This document shows positions 8,004 through 16,077 of a DNA stretch of 64,000 nt, piece after piece. Origin of the DNA: Collinsella aerofaciens (GTDB taxonomy: Bacteria; Actinomycetota; Coriobacteriia; Coriobacteriales; Coriobacteriaceae); NCBI RefSeq assembly GCF_015555045.1, contig NZ_JADNJQ010000005.1:1-64000 (forward strand), written 5' to 3'. The position numbers and the translations under genes were made by a program. Position 1 is the first letter of the stretch. The number at the start of each line of letters is the position of its first letter. A model generated the notes under the pieces. That model was not told the origin of the DNA and searched no databases. It saw only the letters and a list, made by a program, of their open reading frames with translations.

Positions 8004-9005
8004 CTAGTCTGTCTTCAGGCACTCGGGTAAGACGTTTGCAACTGCATTCATCGCCTGCGGCCTTAGGTATTGCTCATTGAGTTTTGCTTTTTTGTAGGCA
8101 TAGCGAGTGTCTGCTGAGTATTTGACCAATACATCGGTAAAGAATCGCTCCCAGCTCAGGTAATCGCGGCTTTCGATATAGCTCGAAGGATCCTTGAGGA
8201 TTTTTGGAATGTCGTTACTGGGAATGAGGCCAGATTGCAGAAGTGTCCACTCAAATGATTCCGGGAGGAACAAGCGAACGTTCTTGTAAACGCGCTGTCC
8301 GAGCACCTTTTCGATGTAGGGACCAAACGCTGCGCCGTCTCCAATGGCAAGAACGTTTTGCTCGGGGCATTCGTGAATTGTCCGCTTTAGATTTGCTACG
8401 CCGGTGGCGGTATAGCAGGGGATCCCGAGCCGGTTGCAAAGAGCGTTGTAGAATTGATAGCCAGATTTGCTATCTTCGACAACTACGGCGTCGGGTACCT
8501 CGAATCCAACATTTAGATCCTGATACAGCATACTTGCCGTGTGGTCATATAGCGGCTTGGTCACCGAGTAGAAGCGTCTGTCGCTCTTGCGGCCATTGAT
8601 TGTTTTACTTGTCGTGTTGACTAACTTCAGGATCTCATCAACGCTGTAGGGGAGCTCGTTGGCATCGCGACGAGATATCAGAACATAATAGTTGGATGAT
8701 CCGTTGACGTCTTTGGCGAAGTCCTTTGAGTAGATAAACTCGTTGCCCTCATCTAGAAAGACGATTGAATCTTCGATGATCGACAGCTCGCGCTCCCAGC
8801 GTCTGCCGGAAAGCGTTTCGCAAGGCACGTCGCAGCTGAGCGTAACGCCGCTTTCCGGTCCTCGGTCGTTGTAGTCGCGAATCATCGAGATGAGCGTCGT
8901 TTTGCCCGTGCCGCTGTTGCCGCGTATAAAGGAAATATTGCGCTTAAACGTGAGTGTGTATTTGACCTTTGCACGCTCTACGACAACGGTATGCGTTCCC
9001 TTCAT
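8004..9005 (-). CDS. P-loop ATPase with a possible TOPRIM-like C-terminal half
   Basis: A 333-residue protein. The N-terminal half is a P-loop ATPase: FIRGNSGTGKTTLI with Walker A GNSGTGKTT at 29-37 and a Walker B-like IVFLDEGNEF at 81-90; the later SRRDANELPYSVDEIL may hold sensor residues. The second half has acidic motifs VVVEDSKSGYQF (E177) and LAIGDGAAFGPYIE (D223), arranged like a TOPRIM or OLD-type metal site, but this is inference. Its ATG shares one base with the stop of the upstream DUF4869-like gene (TAATG), so the two are translationally coupled. Sampled lines are 48% G+C, far below the aro genes next door, which suggests transfer. Function is unknown; a defence or stress-response role is possible. 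Confidence 0.75.
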   Translation of the reverse strand: MKGTHTVVVERAKVKYTLTFKRNISFIRGNSGTGKTTLISMIRDYNDRGPESGVTLSCDVPCETLSGRRWERELSIIEDSIVFLDEGNEFIYSKDFAKDVNGSSNYYVLISRRDANELPYSVDEILKLVNTTSKTINGRKSDRRFYSVTKPLYDHTASMLYQDLNVGFEVPDAVVVEDSKSGYQFYNALCNRLGIPCYTATGVANLKRTIHECPEQNVLAIGDGAAFGPYIEKVLGQRVYKNVRLFLPESFEWTLLQSGLIPSNDIPKILKDPSSYIESRDYLSWERFFTDVLVKYSADTRYAYKKAKLNEQYLRPQAMNAVANVLPECLKTD

Positions 9006-9454
9006 TACTCATCAACATCCAAAAAGTCATTCGTGGCACCGACAAACTCCTGCATGTTCCTGACGATGCGGCCGTCGTTATTGATACGAATCTCAAAACG
9101 CTTCCAGGGGAACTTCATGATGTGGTAAAGGGTTACCAGCACATCCTGTTCTTTGCCAATTTTGAGCAGCCAGCGGGCACAATTGTCTCCGCAGGTGGAT
9201 GCGTTGAACACCATGTTTGGGATATTGCGTACCAGCAGCAGCGTCTTAACGCCGCCGGACAGTTCGAGTGGAGTGATTGAGCCCAGCTGCTTGCTTACGA
9301 TGTTGTGGGGACCGATGAGCTCTGATCCGTCCACGCTTTTAATAATCTGTGCGGCCATAGGATCTTCGAACCATGAGTCCAAGTATGAGTTCCTAAAATA
9401 GGTTTCGGTATCGTAGATGGAACCGGGGTAATCTCCCAGATGGATGCTCAGCAT
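9005..9454 (-). CDS. DUF4869-like protein
   Basis: A 149-residue soluble protein starting MLSIHLGDYPGSIYDTE. I chose the ATG at 9454 because GGAG lies 7 bases upstream; the frame extends to 9544 but the extra part has no SD and covers a likely promoter and the aro terminator hairpin. Size and N-terminal pattern agree with my memory of DUF4869, a bacterial family of unknown function; I could not verify this by search. It contains the motifs IYDTETYF, LELSGGVKTLLL and a Cys pair in STCGDNCA. It overlaps the ATPase by one base, so the two proteins probably act together. Confidence 0.7.
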   Translation of the reverse strand: MLSIHLGDYPGSIYDTETYFRNSYLDSWFEDPMAAQIIKSVDGSELIGPHNIVSKQLGSITPLELSGGVKTLLLVRNIPNMVFNASTCGDNCARWLLKIGKEQDVLVTLYHIMKFPWKRFEIRINNDGRIVRNMQEFVGATNDFLDVDE

Positions 9455-9485
9455 GTGGGTCTCCAGACGTTGTGTGACTGCAACG

Positions 9486-9491
9486 ATTATA
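9486..9491 (-). promoter_or_regulatory. Candidate -10 of the ATPase/DUF4869 module
   Basis: On the minus strand a perfect TATAAT lies 31 bases before the ATG at 9454, directly downstream of the aro-operon terminator. No clear -35 is visible, as the expected place falls in that terminator stem. Confidence 0.45.
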
Positions 9492-9497
9492 TGCCAG

Positions 9498-9536
9498 TAA
9501 TAAAATGCCGGCAGCAGCGAGGTCGCTGCTGCCGGC
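9498..9536 (-). terminator. Terminator of the aro operon
   Basis: A perfect 14-base inverted repeat (9507-9520 with 9523-9536, GCCGGCAGCAGCGA) with a 2-base spacer is followed on the minus strand by ATTTTATTA. It lies 48 bases past the aroQ stop and insulates the accessory module from the aro operon. Confidence 0.85.
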
Positions 9537-9584
9537 GCTGGCATTATTAGCGTGTGAATCGCGTTGATGGATTTGCTCGCGAGG

Positions 9585-10022
9585 CTACTTTTCGAGATGC
9601 TCCCTCAGCAGCTCCAGCGCGTGAGCGTAGCCTTGGAGGCCCTCGCCGGTGATGGTGGCGAAGCAGGCTAGGCGTGCATAGCTCACCTGGCGGAAGTCCT
9701 CGCGGGTCTCGACGGCGCTGATGTGGACCTCGACGGCAGGGATGGCGACGGCCTTGAGGGCGTCGAGGATCGCGACGCTCGTATGCGTATAGGCGGCCGG
9801 GTTTATGACGATGCCGTCGACCTTGCCGTAGGCCTCCTGGATCTTGTCGACGATGCTGCCCTCGTGGTTAGACTGGAAGACCTCGACCTCGTCGAAGCCC
9901 TGTGCGGCGCCCGCTTTCTGGCAAATCTGGACCAGGCGGTCGTAGTTGTCGCTGCCGTAGATGCCCGGCTCGCGAATGCCGAGCATGTTGAGGTTGGGGC
10001 CGTTGATGACGAGTGCTTTCAT
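9585..10022 (-). CDS. aroQ: 3-dehydroquinate dehydratase, type II
   Basis: A 145-residue type II dehydroquinase, matching the family's length of about 145-150. It starts MKALVINGPNLNMLG and keeps the loop arginine and tyrosine of REPGIYGSDNY, the NPAAYTHTSVAILDAL segment, and the EVHISAVETREDFR region that binds substrate. It dehydrates 3-dehydroquinate to 3-dehydroshikimate and acts as a cytosolic dodecamer in known members. The ATG at 10022 follows AAAGGAAG; the longer frame has no SD. It is the last gene of the aro operon, separated from aroEK by 64 bases that contain a hairpin. Confidence 0.96.
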   Translation of the reverse strand: MKALVINGPNLNMLGIREPGIYGSDNYDRLVQICQKAGAAQGFDEVEVFQSNHEGSIVDKIQEAYGKVDGIVINPAAYTHTSVAILDALKAVAIPAVEVHISAVETREDFRQVSYARLACFATITGEGLQGYAHALELLREHLEK

Positions 10023-10047
10023 GGTTGCTTCCTTTGCGGTTGAAAAG

Positions 10048-10079
10048 CCAGCACAAAGGTGCCTGTCCCCTTTGTGCTG
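10048..10079. repeat. Intergenic hairpin between aroEK and aroQ
   Basis: A perfect 12-base inverted repeat (CCAGCACAAAGG 10048-10059 with CCTTTGTGCTGG 10068-10079) has an 8-base loop TGCCTGTC. On the minus strand it is followed by CTTTTC, so it could partly terminate before aroQ. It may also be an extragenic palindromic repeat, as the core GACAGGCACCTTTG has a weak relative near 51420. Confidence 0.65.
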
Positions 10080-10086
10080 GTTTTGG

Positions 10087-11337
10087 TTAAAGAGCGGGTG
10101 GGAGGGTGTCGAGGAGGGCATGGGCGGTGTTGGCGGCGCAGTCGCGTGAGTCGATGATGTAGTCGGCCCAGGCGCGGTAGCGCGGCATACGCTGTTCGGC
10201 CAGCTTATCGATGCCGTCGCGCGCGGTGATGGGGCGGCCCTTGTGGGCGAGTTCGTCGAGCTTGCGATTGAGCATCACGATCTGGCTGTTTTGGTGCAGC
10301 AGCGGGTAGTTCTCGTCGCGTGTGACCACGCCGCCGCCGGTGGAGAGCACCAAGCCGCTGCGCTTGGAGATGTCGGACAGAGCCACCGTCTCCTGCTCGC
10401 GGAAGGCCGCCTCGCCGCGCTCGACGATAAAGTCGGTGCAGGGCATGTCGAGGCGTTCCTCGAGGGCGCGGTCCAGGTCGATGTGCTCGCGACCCGTGAG
10501 CAGGGCAATCTGCTCACCCACGCGGGTCTTGCCCGAGCCCGGCATGCCGATCAGCGCGATGTTCTGTTCGCGGCGTGACAAGCGCTCCGTTACATCCAGG
10601 ATGCGCTTGCGCGGGGTGACCTGGCCGGTGTAGCGCTCAACAGCCTGTGCCGCTTGGGCCACGAGCATCAGCAGACCGCCGATGCAGGGGATACCGCGGC
10701 GCTCGGCCTCGAGCATGAGTCCCGTGCGGGCGGGGTTGTAGACAATGTCGATGACGCCCTCGAGCGCATCGAGCCCTTCGAGCGTGCAAGGCGCGTCGGG
10801 GCAATGGGGGAACATGCCGGCGGGCGTGCAGTTGACGAGCAGGGCGGCGTCGGATTGCTGCGCGATGTTGCCGTAGTTGACCTCGCTTGTGCGGCCCACG
10901 GGCACCACGGTGGCGCCCAGGTCGCCGAGTACCATGCTTGCCGTGGTGCCGGCGCCGCCGGTGGCTCCGAGCACGAGAGCCTTCTTGCCGGCAACCTCAA
11001 CCCCCAGCTCCTCGACCAGGCACTGAAAACCAAAGTAGTCGGTGTTGTCGCCGCGCAGGCGGCCGTCGGGCAGGCGCGTGATGGTGTTGACGTTGCCCAT
11101 GCGCTCGGCGAGCGGGCTCAGCTCGTCCAGGTAGTTCATGACGGCGCGTTTGTAGGGGATGGTCACGTTGGTGCCTTCCCATTCTTTACCCGTCATAAAG
11201 GCCGCGAGGTCCTCGGGCTCGCGCTCAAATCGCACGTAATCGAGCCCAGCGAGCTCTTTGTAGATGGTCGGGGTGTAGCTGTGGCCCAGCACGCGGCCCA
11301 GCACACCGTAGGGGCGGGTTGCGGCGGTATCGGTCAT
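10087..11337 (-). CDS. aroEK: Shikimate dehydrogenase / shikimate kinase fusion
   Basis: A 416-residue two-domain enzyme. Residues 1-250 are shikimate dehydrogenase: the substrate loop GHSYTPTIY, catalytic K63 (NVTIPYK) and D100 (GDNTD), and the NADP motif GATGGAG at 124-130. Residues 255-416 are shikimate kinase: Walker A GMPGSGKT at 264-271, HIDLDR, the FRE arginine near 313 and TGGG at 333-336. It would convert 3-dehydroshikimate to shikimate-3-phosphate in one polypeptide. It directly abuts pheA upstream with no gap. Both active sites look intact, so the fusion is likely bifunctional. Confidence 0.95.
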   Translation of the reverse strand: MTDTAATRPYGVLGRVLGHSYTPTIYKELAGLDYVRFEREPEDLAAFMTGKEWEGTNVTIPYKRAVMNYLDELSPLAERMGNVNTITRLPDGRLRGDNTDYFGFQCLVEELGVEVAGKKALVLGATGGAGTTASMVLGDLGATVVPVGRTSEVNYGNIAQQSDAALLVNCTPAGMFPHCPDAPCTLEGLDALEGVIDIVYNPARTGLMLEAERRGIPCIGGLLMLVAQAAQAVERYTGQVTPRKRILDVTERLSRREQNIALIGMPGSGKTRVGEQIALLTGREHIDLDRALEERLDMPCTDFIVERGEAAFREQETVALSDISKRSGLVLSTGGGVVTRDENYPLLHQNSQIVMLNRKLDELAHKGRPITARDGIDKLAEQRMPRYRAWADYIIDSRDCAANTAHALLDTLPPAL

Positions 11338-12483
11338 CTAGAGCACCTCCGTGTAGCTGCCAAAGTAGGTGAAGCTCTCGCACACGTCGTCGATGGAATC
11401 GAGCAGGTCGTCGAGGGCCTTGCTGCCAAAGGGGCAGTCCAGATCAAAGTAGAACATAAACTCAAAGTCGCGGCCGGGGATGGGGCGGCTCTCGAGCTTG
11501 ATGAGGTTGATGTTGAGTGCGTAGAAGCGCTCGAGCACGCGATAGAGGGCGCCCGGCTCGTTGGCCGTGGTGATCATGAGCGAGGTGCGATTAGCGCCGG
11601 GGTAGACGCGCGGCTCGCGGCTGATGACGACAAAGCGCGTGTAGTTGTTGTCCGAGTCTTGGATATTGGGATCCAGCACCTCGAGGCCATACAGCGTGGC
11701 ACAGCTGCGCGAGGCGATGGCGGCGACGTCGGTGCGCTCGGAGTTGGCGACCATCTCGGCCGACATGGCCGTGTTGGGGTACTTGGTGGCGTGCAGGCCG
11801 TGGGACTCGATAAAGCCGGCACACTGGGCAATGGCTTGGCCGTGGCTGTAGACCTCGCGTATGTCCGCGAGCTTGGTGCCGGGCTTGACGAGCAGGTTGT
11901 GGTCGATCTTGAGGCGCAGCGAACGCACGATATGGAAGTCGAACTGGGCGAGCAGGTCGTAGACGGCGTTGACCGAGCCGGCGGTGGAGTTCTCGATGGG
12001 CAGCACGCCAAACTCGCAGAAGCCGTCGCGCACAGCGCGCATAACGCCTTCGAAGGTCTCGAAAAACGCGATGTCGGGCACGTCGAAGAGCTTGCACGCG
12101 GCGATTTGACTGTAAGCGCCCTCAACGCCCTGGCAAGCGACGGTGGCAGTTTGAGGGAAGGGCGTGTCGGAGGCTGCAGCCGTGGCGTGGGCCTTTTGCG
12201 AGACGGTGATGCCCTTGAGTTCGTTGATGTAGCGCTGCTGCTCGGCCTTGCTCATGCTCATGAGGAGACGAAACAGGGTGATGGTCTGCGCCTCATAGCG
12301 CTCGGGCGCGCGGCTGGCGAGGTTGTTGAGTTTGGAGCGCTCGCGGGCGGGGTCGAAGACGGCCTTGCCCATCTCGATTTTTGACTTGGCGACCTCGGTG
12401 GCAATGTCCATGCGCTCGATAAAGCTGTTGAGGAGCGTGGTGTCGATGCCATCGATGGTCTGGCGGATGTCAGCAAGGTCCAT
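11338..12483 (-). CDS. pheA: Chorismate mutase / prephenate dehydratase (P-protein)
   Basis: A 381-residue P-protein. Residues 1-90 form an AroQ-type chorismate mutase helix domain (DIRQTIDGIDTTLLNSFIER), about 110-290 the prephenate dehydratase (GVEGAYS; VLPIENSTAGSV; NNYTRF), and about 300-375 an ACT domain with the phenylalanine-binding ESRP motif (KLESRPIPGRDFEFMFY). It turns chorismate to prephenate and then to phenylpyruvate, and the ACT domain implies feedback inhibition by Phe. It sits 39 bases after aroC and abuts aroEK. Confidence 0.96.
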   Translation of the reverse strand: MDLADIRQTIDGIDTTLLNSFIERMDIATEVAKSKIEMGKAVFDPARERSKLNNLASRAPERYEAQTITLFRLLMSMSKAEQQRYINELKGITVSQKAHATAAASDTPFPQTATVACQGVEGAYSQIAACKLFDVPDIAFFETFEGVMRAVRDGFCEFGVLPIENSTAGSVNAVYDLLAQFDFHIVRSLRLKIDHNLLVKPGTKLADIREVYSHGQAIAQCAGFIESHGLHATKYPNTAMSAEMVANSERTDVAAIASRSCATLYGLEVLDPNIQDSDNNYTRFVVISREPRVYPGANRTSLMITTANEPGALYRVLERFYALNINLIKLESRPIPGRDFEFMFYFDLDCPFGSKALDDLLDSIDDVCESFTYFGSYTEVL

Positions 12484-12522
12484 AGGGACCCCTTTCGTGA
12501 ATCATTGCCCGGGGTGGGCGGG

Positions 12523-13620
12523 TTAGCGCTGGGCGGCGTCCTCTAGGAGGGCGTCCCAAATCGCGAGGGCAGCGGCTGCTTCGGCTACGGGGACGGCTCG
12601 GGGGACGATGCAGGGGTCGTGGCGGCCGTGGACCGAGAGCTCGGCATTTTCCATGGCGTCCATGTCTACGGTCTGCTGCTCGCGGCCAATAGAGGGCGTC
12701 GGCTTTACGGCCATACGCCACATGACAGGCGCGCCGGTCGAAATACCGCCCAGGATGCCGCCGGCGTTATTGGACTCGACTTCGATCTCGCCGGTCTCGG
12801 CATCGATGCGATACGGATCGTTGTTCTCGCTGCCGCGCATGGCGGCCACGGCAAAGCCCATGCCAAACTCCACGCCCTTTACGGCGGGAATGCCAAACGC
12901 GATTTGCGCGATGCGGTTCTCGATGCCGTCGAACATGGGGTCGCCGATGCCCGCGGGAAGCCCGTAGATGCCGCACTCCACGATGCCGCCGATGCTGTCG
13001 AGTTCGTCGCGCGCGGCTAGGATCTCCTCGCGCATGCGGCCGGCTGCGGCGGCGTCAATGCACGGCAGATCGTTCGTAAGGATCGCCTTGCGGTCGGCCT
13101 CGCGATAGACTATGTCGTCCATCGGCAGGTCGGAGATGCCGCCGATCTGCGCCACATGCGCCATCACCCGAATGCCGCGGGCCTCGAGTGCCTGCAGCGC
13201 GATGCCGCCGGCGATGCATAGAGGGGCCGTCAGACGGCCGGAGAAGTGCCCGCCGCCGGCGACGTCGTGCATGTTGTGGTACTTCACACGCGCCGGAAAG
13301 TCTGCGTGCCCGGGGCGGGGCTTGCGGCGCAGCTCGGAATAGTCCTTGGAGCGCGTGTTGGTGTTCTCGATAATCGCGGCGATGGGCGCGCCGGTGGTAT
13401 GTTCATCGACAACACCGGCGATGATGTGGGCGGCGTCGGCCTCGCGGCGTTTGGTCGCGGTCTCGTCGCGACCGGGGGCGCGACGGTCGAGGAAGGCCTG
13501 CAGCTTCTCCTGGTCCACGGCGATGCCCGCCGGGATGCCATCGAGCGAGCAGCCGATAGCGGGGGAGTGCGATTGGCCGAAGATGCTCAGATGCAAGACA
13601 TTGCCAAAGGTCGAGGACAT
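12523..13620 (-). CDS. aroC: Chorismate synthase
   Basis: A 365-residue chorismate synthase, normal length for the family. It makes chorismate from EPSP using reduced FMN. Recognisable parts are the N-terminal FGQSHSPAIG (the GESHG signature in other bacteria), RPGHADF, the signature AGGHFSGRLTAPLCIAGGIA, and the late NNAGGILGGISTGAPV segment. The start ATG is one base from the aroA stop codon, so translation is probably coupled. The GQSHS variant of the first signature is worth noting but other key parts are present. Confidence 0.96.
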   Translation of the reverse strand: MSSTFGNVLHLSIFGQSHSPAIGCSLDGIPAGIAVDQEKLQAFLDRRAPGRDETATKRREADAAHIIAGVVDEHTTGAPIAAIIENTNTRSKDYSELRRKPRPGHADFPARVKYHNMHDVAGGGHFSGRLTAPLCIAGGIALQALEARGIRVMAHVAQIGGISDLPMDDIVYREADRKAILTNDLPCIDAAAAGRMREEILAARDELDSIGGIVECGIYGLPAGIGDPMFDGIENRIAQIAFGIPAVKGVEFGMGFAVAAMRGSENNDPYRIDAETGEIEVESNNAGGILGGISTGAPVMWRMAVKPTPSIGREQQTVDMDAMENAELSVHGRHDPCIVPRAVPVAEAAAALAIWDALLEDAAQR

Positions 13621-13621
13621 G

Positions 13622-14941
13622 CTATTCCTCCTCGAGCGTGACCTTGCCGCCCAGCAGACGGTAGTGGTCGAAGAAATCGGGATAGGACTTGTTGACGGCC
13701 TCGGCGCCGTGGATCACGACCTCGCCGGTGGCGCGGCTCGCGGCGATGGCGGCCATCATGGCGATGCGGTGGTCGTTGTGCGAATCGACCTCACCGCCGG
13801 TGAAGGCATCGACGCCCTTGATGATGAGGTCGTCGCCGGCAATGCGCACCTGCGCGCCCAGCGCGGTGAGCTCGCGGGTGGTGGTGGCCAGGCGGTCGGA
13901 TTCCTTGATACGCAGACGGGCGCAATCGCGGATGAACGTGCGGCCCTGAGCCAGCGAGGCCACGGCCGAGATAACGGGCACCAGGTCGGGGATGTCGTGG
14001 GCGCTCATCTCAAAGCCGGCGAGCTTGTCGGACTGCACGGTGGCGGCGTTGGTGGAGCGCACGATGCGGGCGCCAAAGCGCGAAAGCGCGGCAAGCACGT
14101 TGCGGTCGCCCTGCGCGGAGCTCAGCGACACGCCCTCCACGGTGATGGGGTCGGTGCCGATGGCGCCGGCGCACAGCCAAAAGGCGGCGTTGGACCAGTC
14201 TCCCTCGACGGCTACGCTGCCGGGCGTACGGTACGATCCGCTGTTTACGCGGAAGTTCGTGACCTCGGGCTGGCCGTCCTTGGCGGGGATACGTTCGACG
14301 TTGACCTCGACACCAAAGGCCTTCATGGCCTGGATGGTCAGGTTGATATAGGGGCGGCTCTCGATGAGGCCGGTCACTTGCACACAGGAGGGCTGGGCCA
14401 GTAGCGGGGCCGCCAGCAGCAGGCCGGAGATATACTGCGAGCTCACGTTGCCCGGAAGCACAAAGGTGCCCGGGCGCATGCGGCCGCTCGTCTTGAGCGG
14501 AAAACCGCCCAGACCCTGTAGGTCGCAGCCGGCGGCGATAATCTCGTCCGAGAGCGGGGACAGCGGGCGGGCGCCTAAGCGTCCCTGACCCACAAAAGTT
14601 GCTTCTGCGCCCAGCGCGCAGGCGACGGGCAACATAAAGCGCAGCGTGGAGCCACTCTCGCCGCAGTCGAGCGTGCCGCCGGCTAGGGCCTTGAGCAGGC
14701 CAAATTCAATGCTCTTCATGGTGGGGTGGACCTGGAAGCCGTCCTCGGCGGTCTCGATGCGAGCACCCAGGGCCGTAAGGCAACGCACCGTAGCCTCGAT
14801 GTCGGCGCAGGTGGTGTTACAGGCGACGTGCGTCTCGCCGTTGGCAAGCGCAGCGCAGATGATCAGGCGGTGCGCCATCGACTTGGACGCGATGGCGGGA
14901 ACGGTGCCCTTAAGCGGGGACGGGGTGATGCGGGCTAGCAT
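13622..14941 (-). CDS. aroA: 3-phosphoshikimate 1-carboxyvinyltransferase (EPSP synthase)
   Basis: A 439-residue EPSP synthase with two inside-out alpha/beta domains. Visible motifs are KSMAHRLIICAALA (PEP/S3P-binding Lys-Ser), LDCGESGSTLRFMLPV (the first family signature), SSQYISGLLLAAPLL, and the late RIKESDRLATTTREL and NDHRIAMMAA (the second signature). It condenses shikimate-3-phosphate with phosphoenolpyruvate. The gene overlaps the end of aroB by 7 bases and ends one base before aroC, so it is tightly coupled within the aro operon. Confidence 0.97.
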   Translation of the reverse strand: MLARITPSPLKGTVPAIASKSMAHRLIICAALANGETHVACNTTCADIEATVRCLTALGARIETAEDGFQVHPTMKSIEFGLLKALAGGTLDCGESGSTLRFMLPVACALGAEATFVGQGRLGARPLSPLSDEIIAAGCDLQGLGGFPLKTSGRMRPGTFVLPGNVSSQYISGLLLAAPLLAQPSCVQVTGLIESRPYINLTIQAMKAFGVEVNVERIPAKDGQPEVTNFRVNSGSYRTPGSVAVEGDWSNAAFWLCAGAIGTDPITVEGVSLSSAQGDRNVLAALSRFGARIVRSTNAATVQSDKLAGFEMSAHDIPDLVPVISAVASLAQGRTFIRDCARLRIKESDRLATTTRELTALGAQVRIAGDDLIIKGVDAFTGGEVDSHNDHRIAMMAAIAASRATGEVVIHGAEAVNKSYPDFFDHYRLLGGKVTLEEE

Positions 14942-16041
14942 GCGGATGCGTCTCCCTTCTGGCCGAGGCCCTCGGCAATGAGTTCGTGGAAAGTGGAAAG
15001 CGGCGTGCGGTCGATGCTGCAGCGGCCAATGCCGTGCGGAATCACCAGGTCGATGGTGTCGCCCGCGCGCTTCTTGTCGTGGAGCGCCTCGGCAAAGACG
15101 GCATCGGCGGAAAGCTCGCAGCGGGTCTTGAGGCCGTGGCGGGCGCAGAGTTCCTCAATACGACCGGGCAGTGCAGCATCGCAGACGCCGTGCAGGGCCG
15201 CGGCGCGCGTGATGATGCCCATGCCGATCGAAACGCAGTTGCCGTGTCCGAGCTCAAAGTGCTCGCAGGCCTCGACGGCGTGTCCGGCGCTGTGTCCAAA
15301 GTTGAGGAGCTTGCGCTGGTTGGTTTCGCGCTCGTCGGCGACGACCACGGCGCGCTTGATGTCGATATTGCGGGCGATGATGAGCGCTACGCGGGCCACA
15401 TCGCGGTTGAGCAGCTCCAGCGTGAGCGGGGTCTTCTCCAGCTCGGCGAAAAGCTCTGGGTCGGCGATCACGGCGTGCTTGACGACCTCGCCACAGCCGT
15501 CGGCGAACTGCTCGGGCGTGAGGGTGGCCAGGCACCCCACGTCGGCGATAACCACATTCGGCTGCCAAAAGGCTCCGGCGAGATTTTTGCCGGCAGCCAG
15601 GTCGATGGCGGTCTTGCCGCCCACCGACGAATCCACCATGGCGAGCAGGCTCGTCGGGATCTGCACAAACTTACAGCCGCGCATGTAGGTGGCGGCCACA
15701 AAGCCCGCCACGTCGCCCACGACGCCGCCGCCGAGTGCCACGATCACGTCGGAGCGCGAAAGCTCGTGCTCGGCCACAAACTCCAAAATGGCAACATAGG
15801 TTTCGGCGCGCTTATGGGCCTCGCCGGCCTCGAAGGTGCAGATGCTTACCTCGTAGCCAGACGCCTCCAGGCTCTGCTTAACGGGCATCTGGTAGAGCGG
15901 GCCCACGTTGGTGTCCGTTACGATGACGGCCTTGGCGCCGCCGGCAGTGGCGCGCACGAGCGGTCCCGCCTGCTCCAGCAAAAACGTGCCAACATGCACC
16001 TGGTAGGGGCGTGCAGTGTCGATATCGATGGTAATCGCCAT
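14935..16041 (-). CDS. aroB: 3-dehydroquinate synthase
   Basis: A 368-residue NAD- and metal-dependent enzyme that cyclises DAHP to 3-dehydroquinate. Visible are the dinucleotide region ALGGGVVGDVAGFVAATYMRG, the PTSLLAMVDSSVGGKTAID block, the metal-binding segment CGEVVKHAVI and the histidines of LNFGHSAGHAVEAC and ELGHGNCVSIGM. The length is normal. It lies 36 bases after tyrA and overlaps aroA by 7 bases. Confidence 0.97.
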   Translation of the reverse strand: MAITIDIDTARPYQVHVGTFLLEQAGPLVRATAGGAKAVIVTDTNVGPLYQMPVKQSLEASGYEVSICTFEAGEAHKRAETYVAILEFVAEHELSRSDVIVALGGGVVGDVAGFVAATYMRGCKFVQIPTSLLAMVDSSVGGKTAIDLAAGKNLAGAFWQPNVVIADVGCLATLTPEQFADGCGEVVKHAVIADPELFAELEKTPLTLELLNRDVARVALIIARNIDIKRAVVVADERETNQRKLLNFGHSAGHAVEACEHFELGHGNCVSIGMGIITRAAALHGVCDAALPGRIEELCARHGLKTRCELSADAVFAEALHDKKRAGDTIDLVIPHGIGRCSIDRTPLSTFHELIAEGLGQKGDASAC

Positions 16042-16077
16042 AAGCTTCGGTCCTTTCGACCTGGCGTGATAGGTGGT

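Noticed and set aside
7757-8080. Open frames in the gap after tRNA-Arg(TCT)
   Set aside because: No SD and they cross the terminator hairpin and the end of the ATPase gene.
10654-12384. Plus-strand frame opposite aroEK and pheA, and a similar minus-strand frame at 18346-20073 opposite the P-type ATPase
   Set aside because: Low-complexity translations rich in His, Arg, Gly and Ala, antisense to well supported genes.
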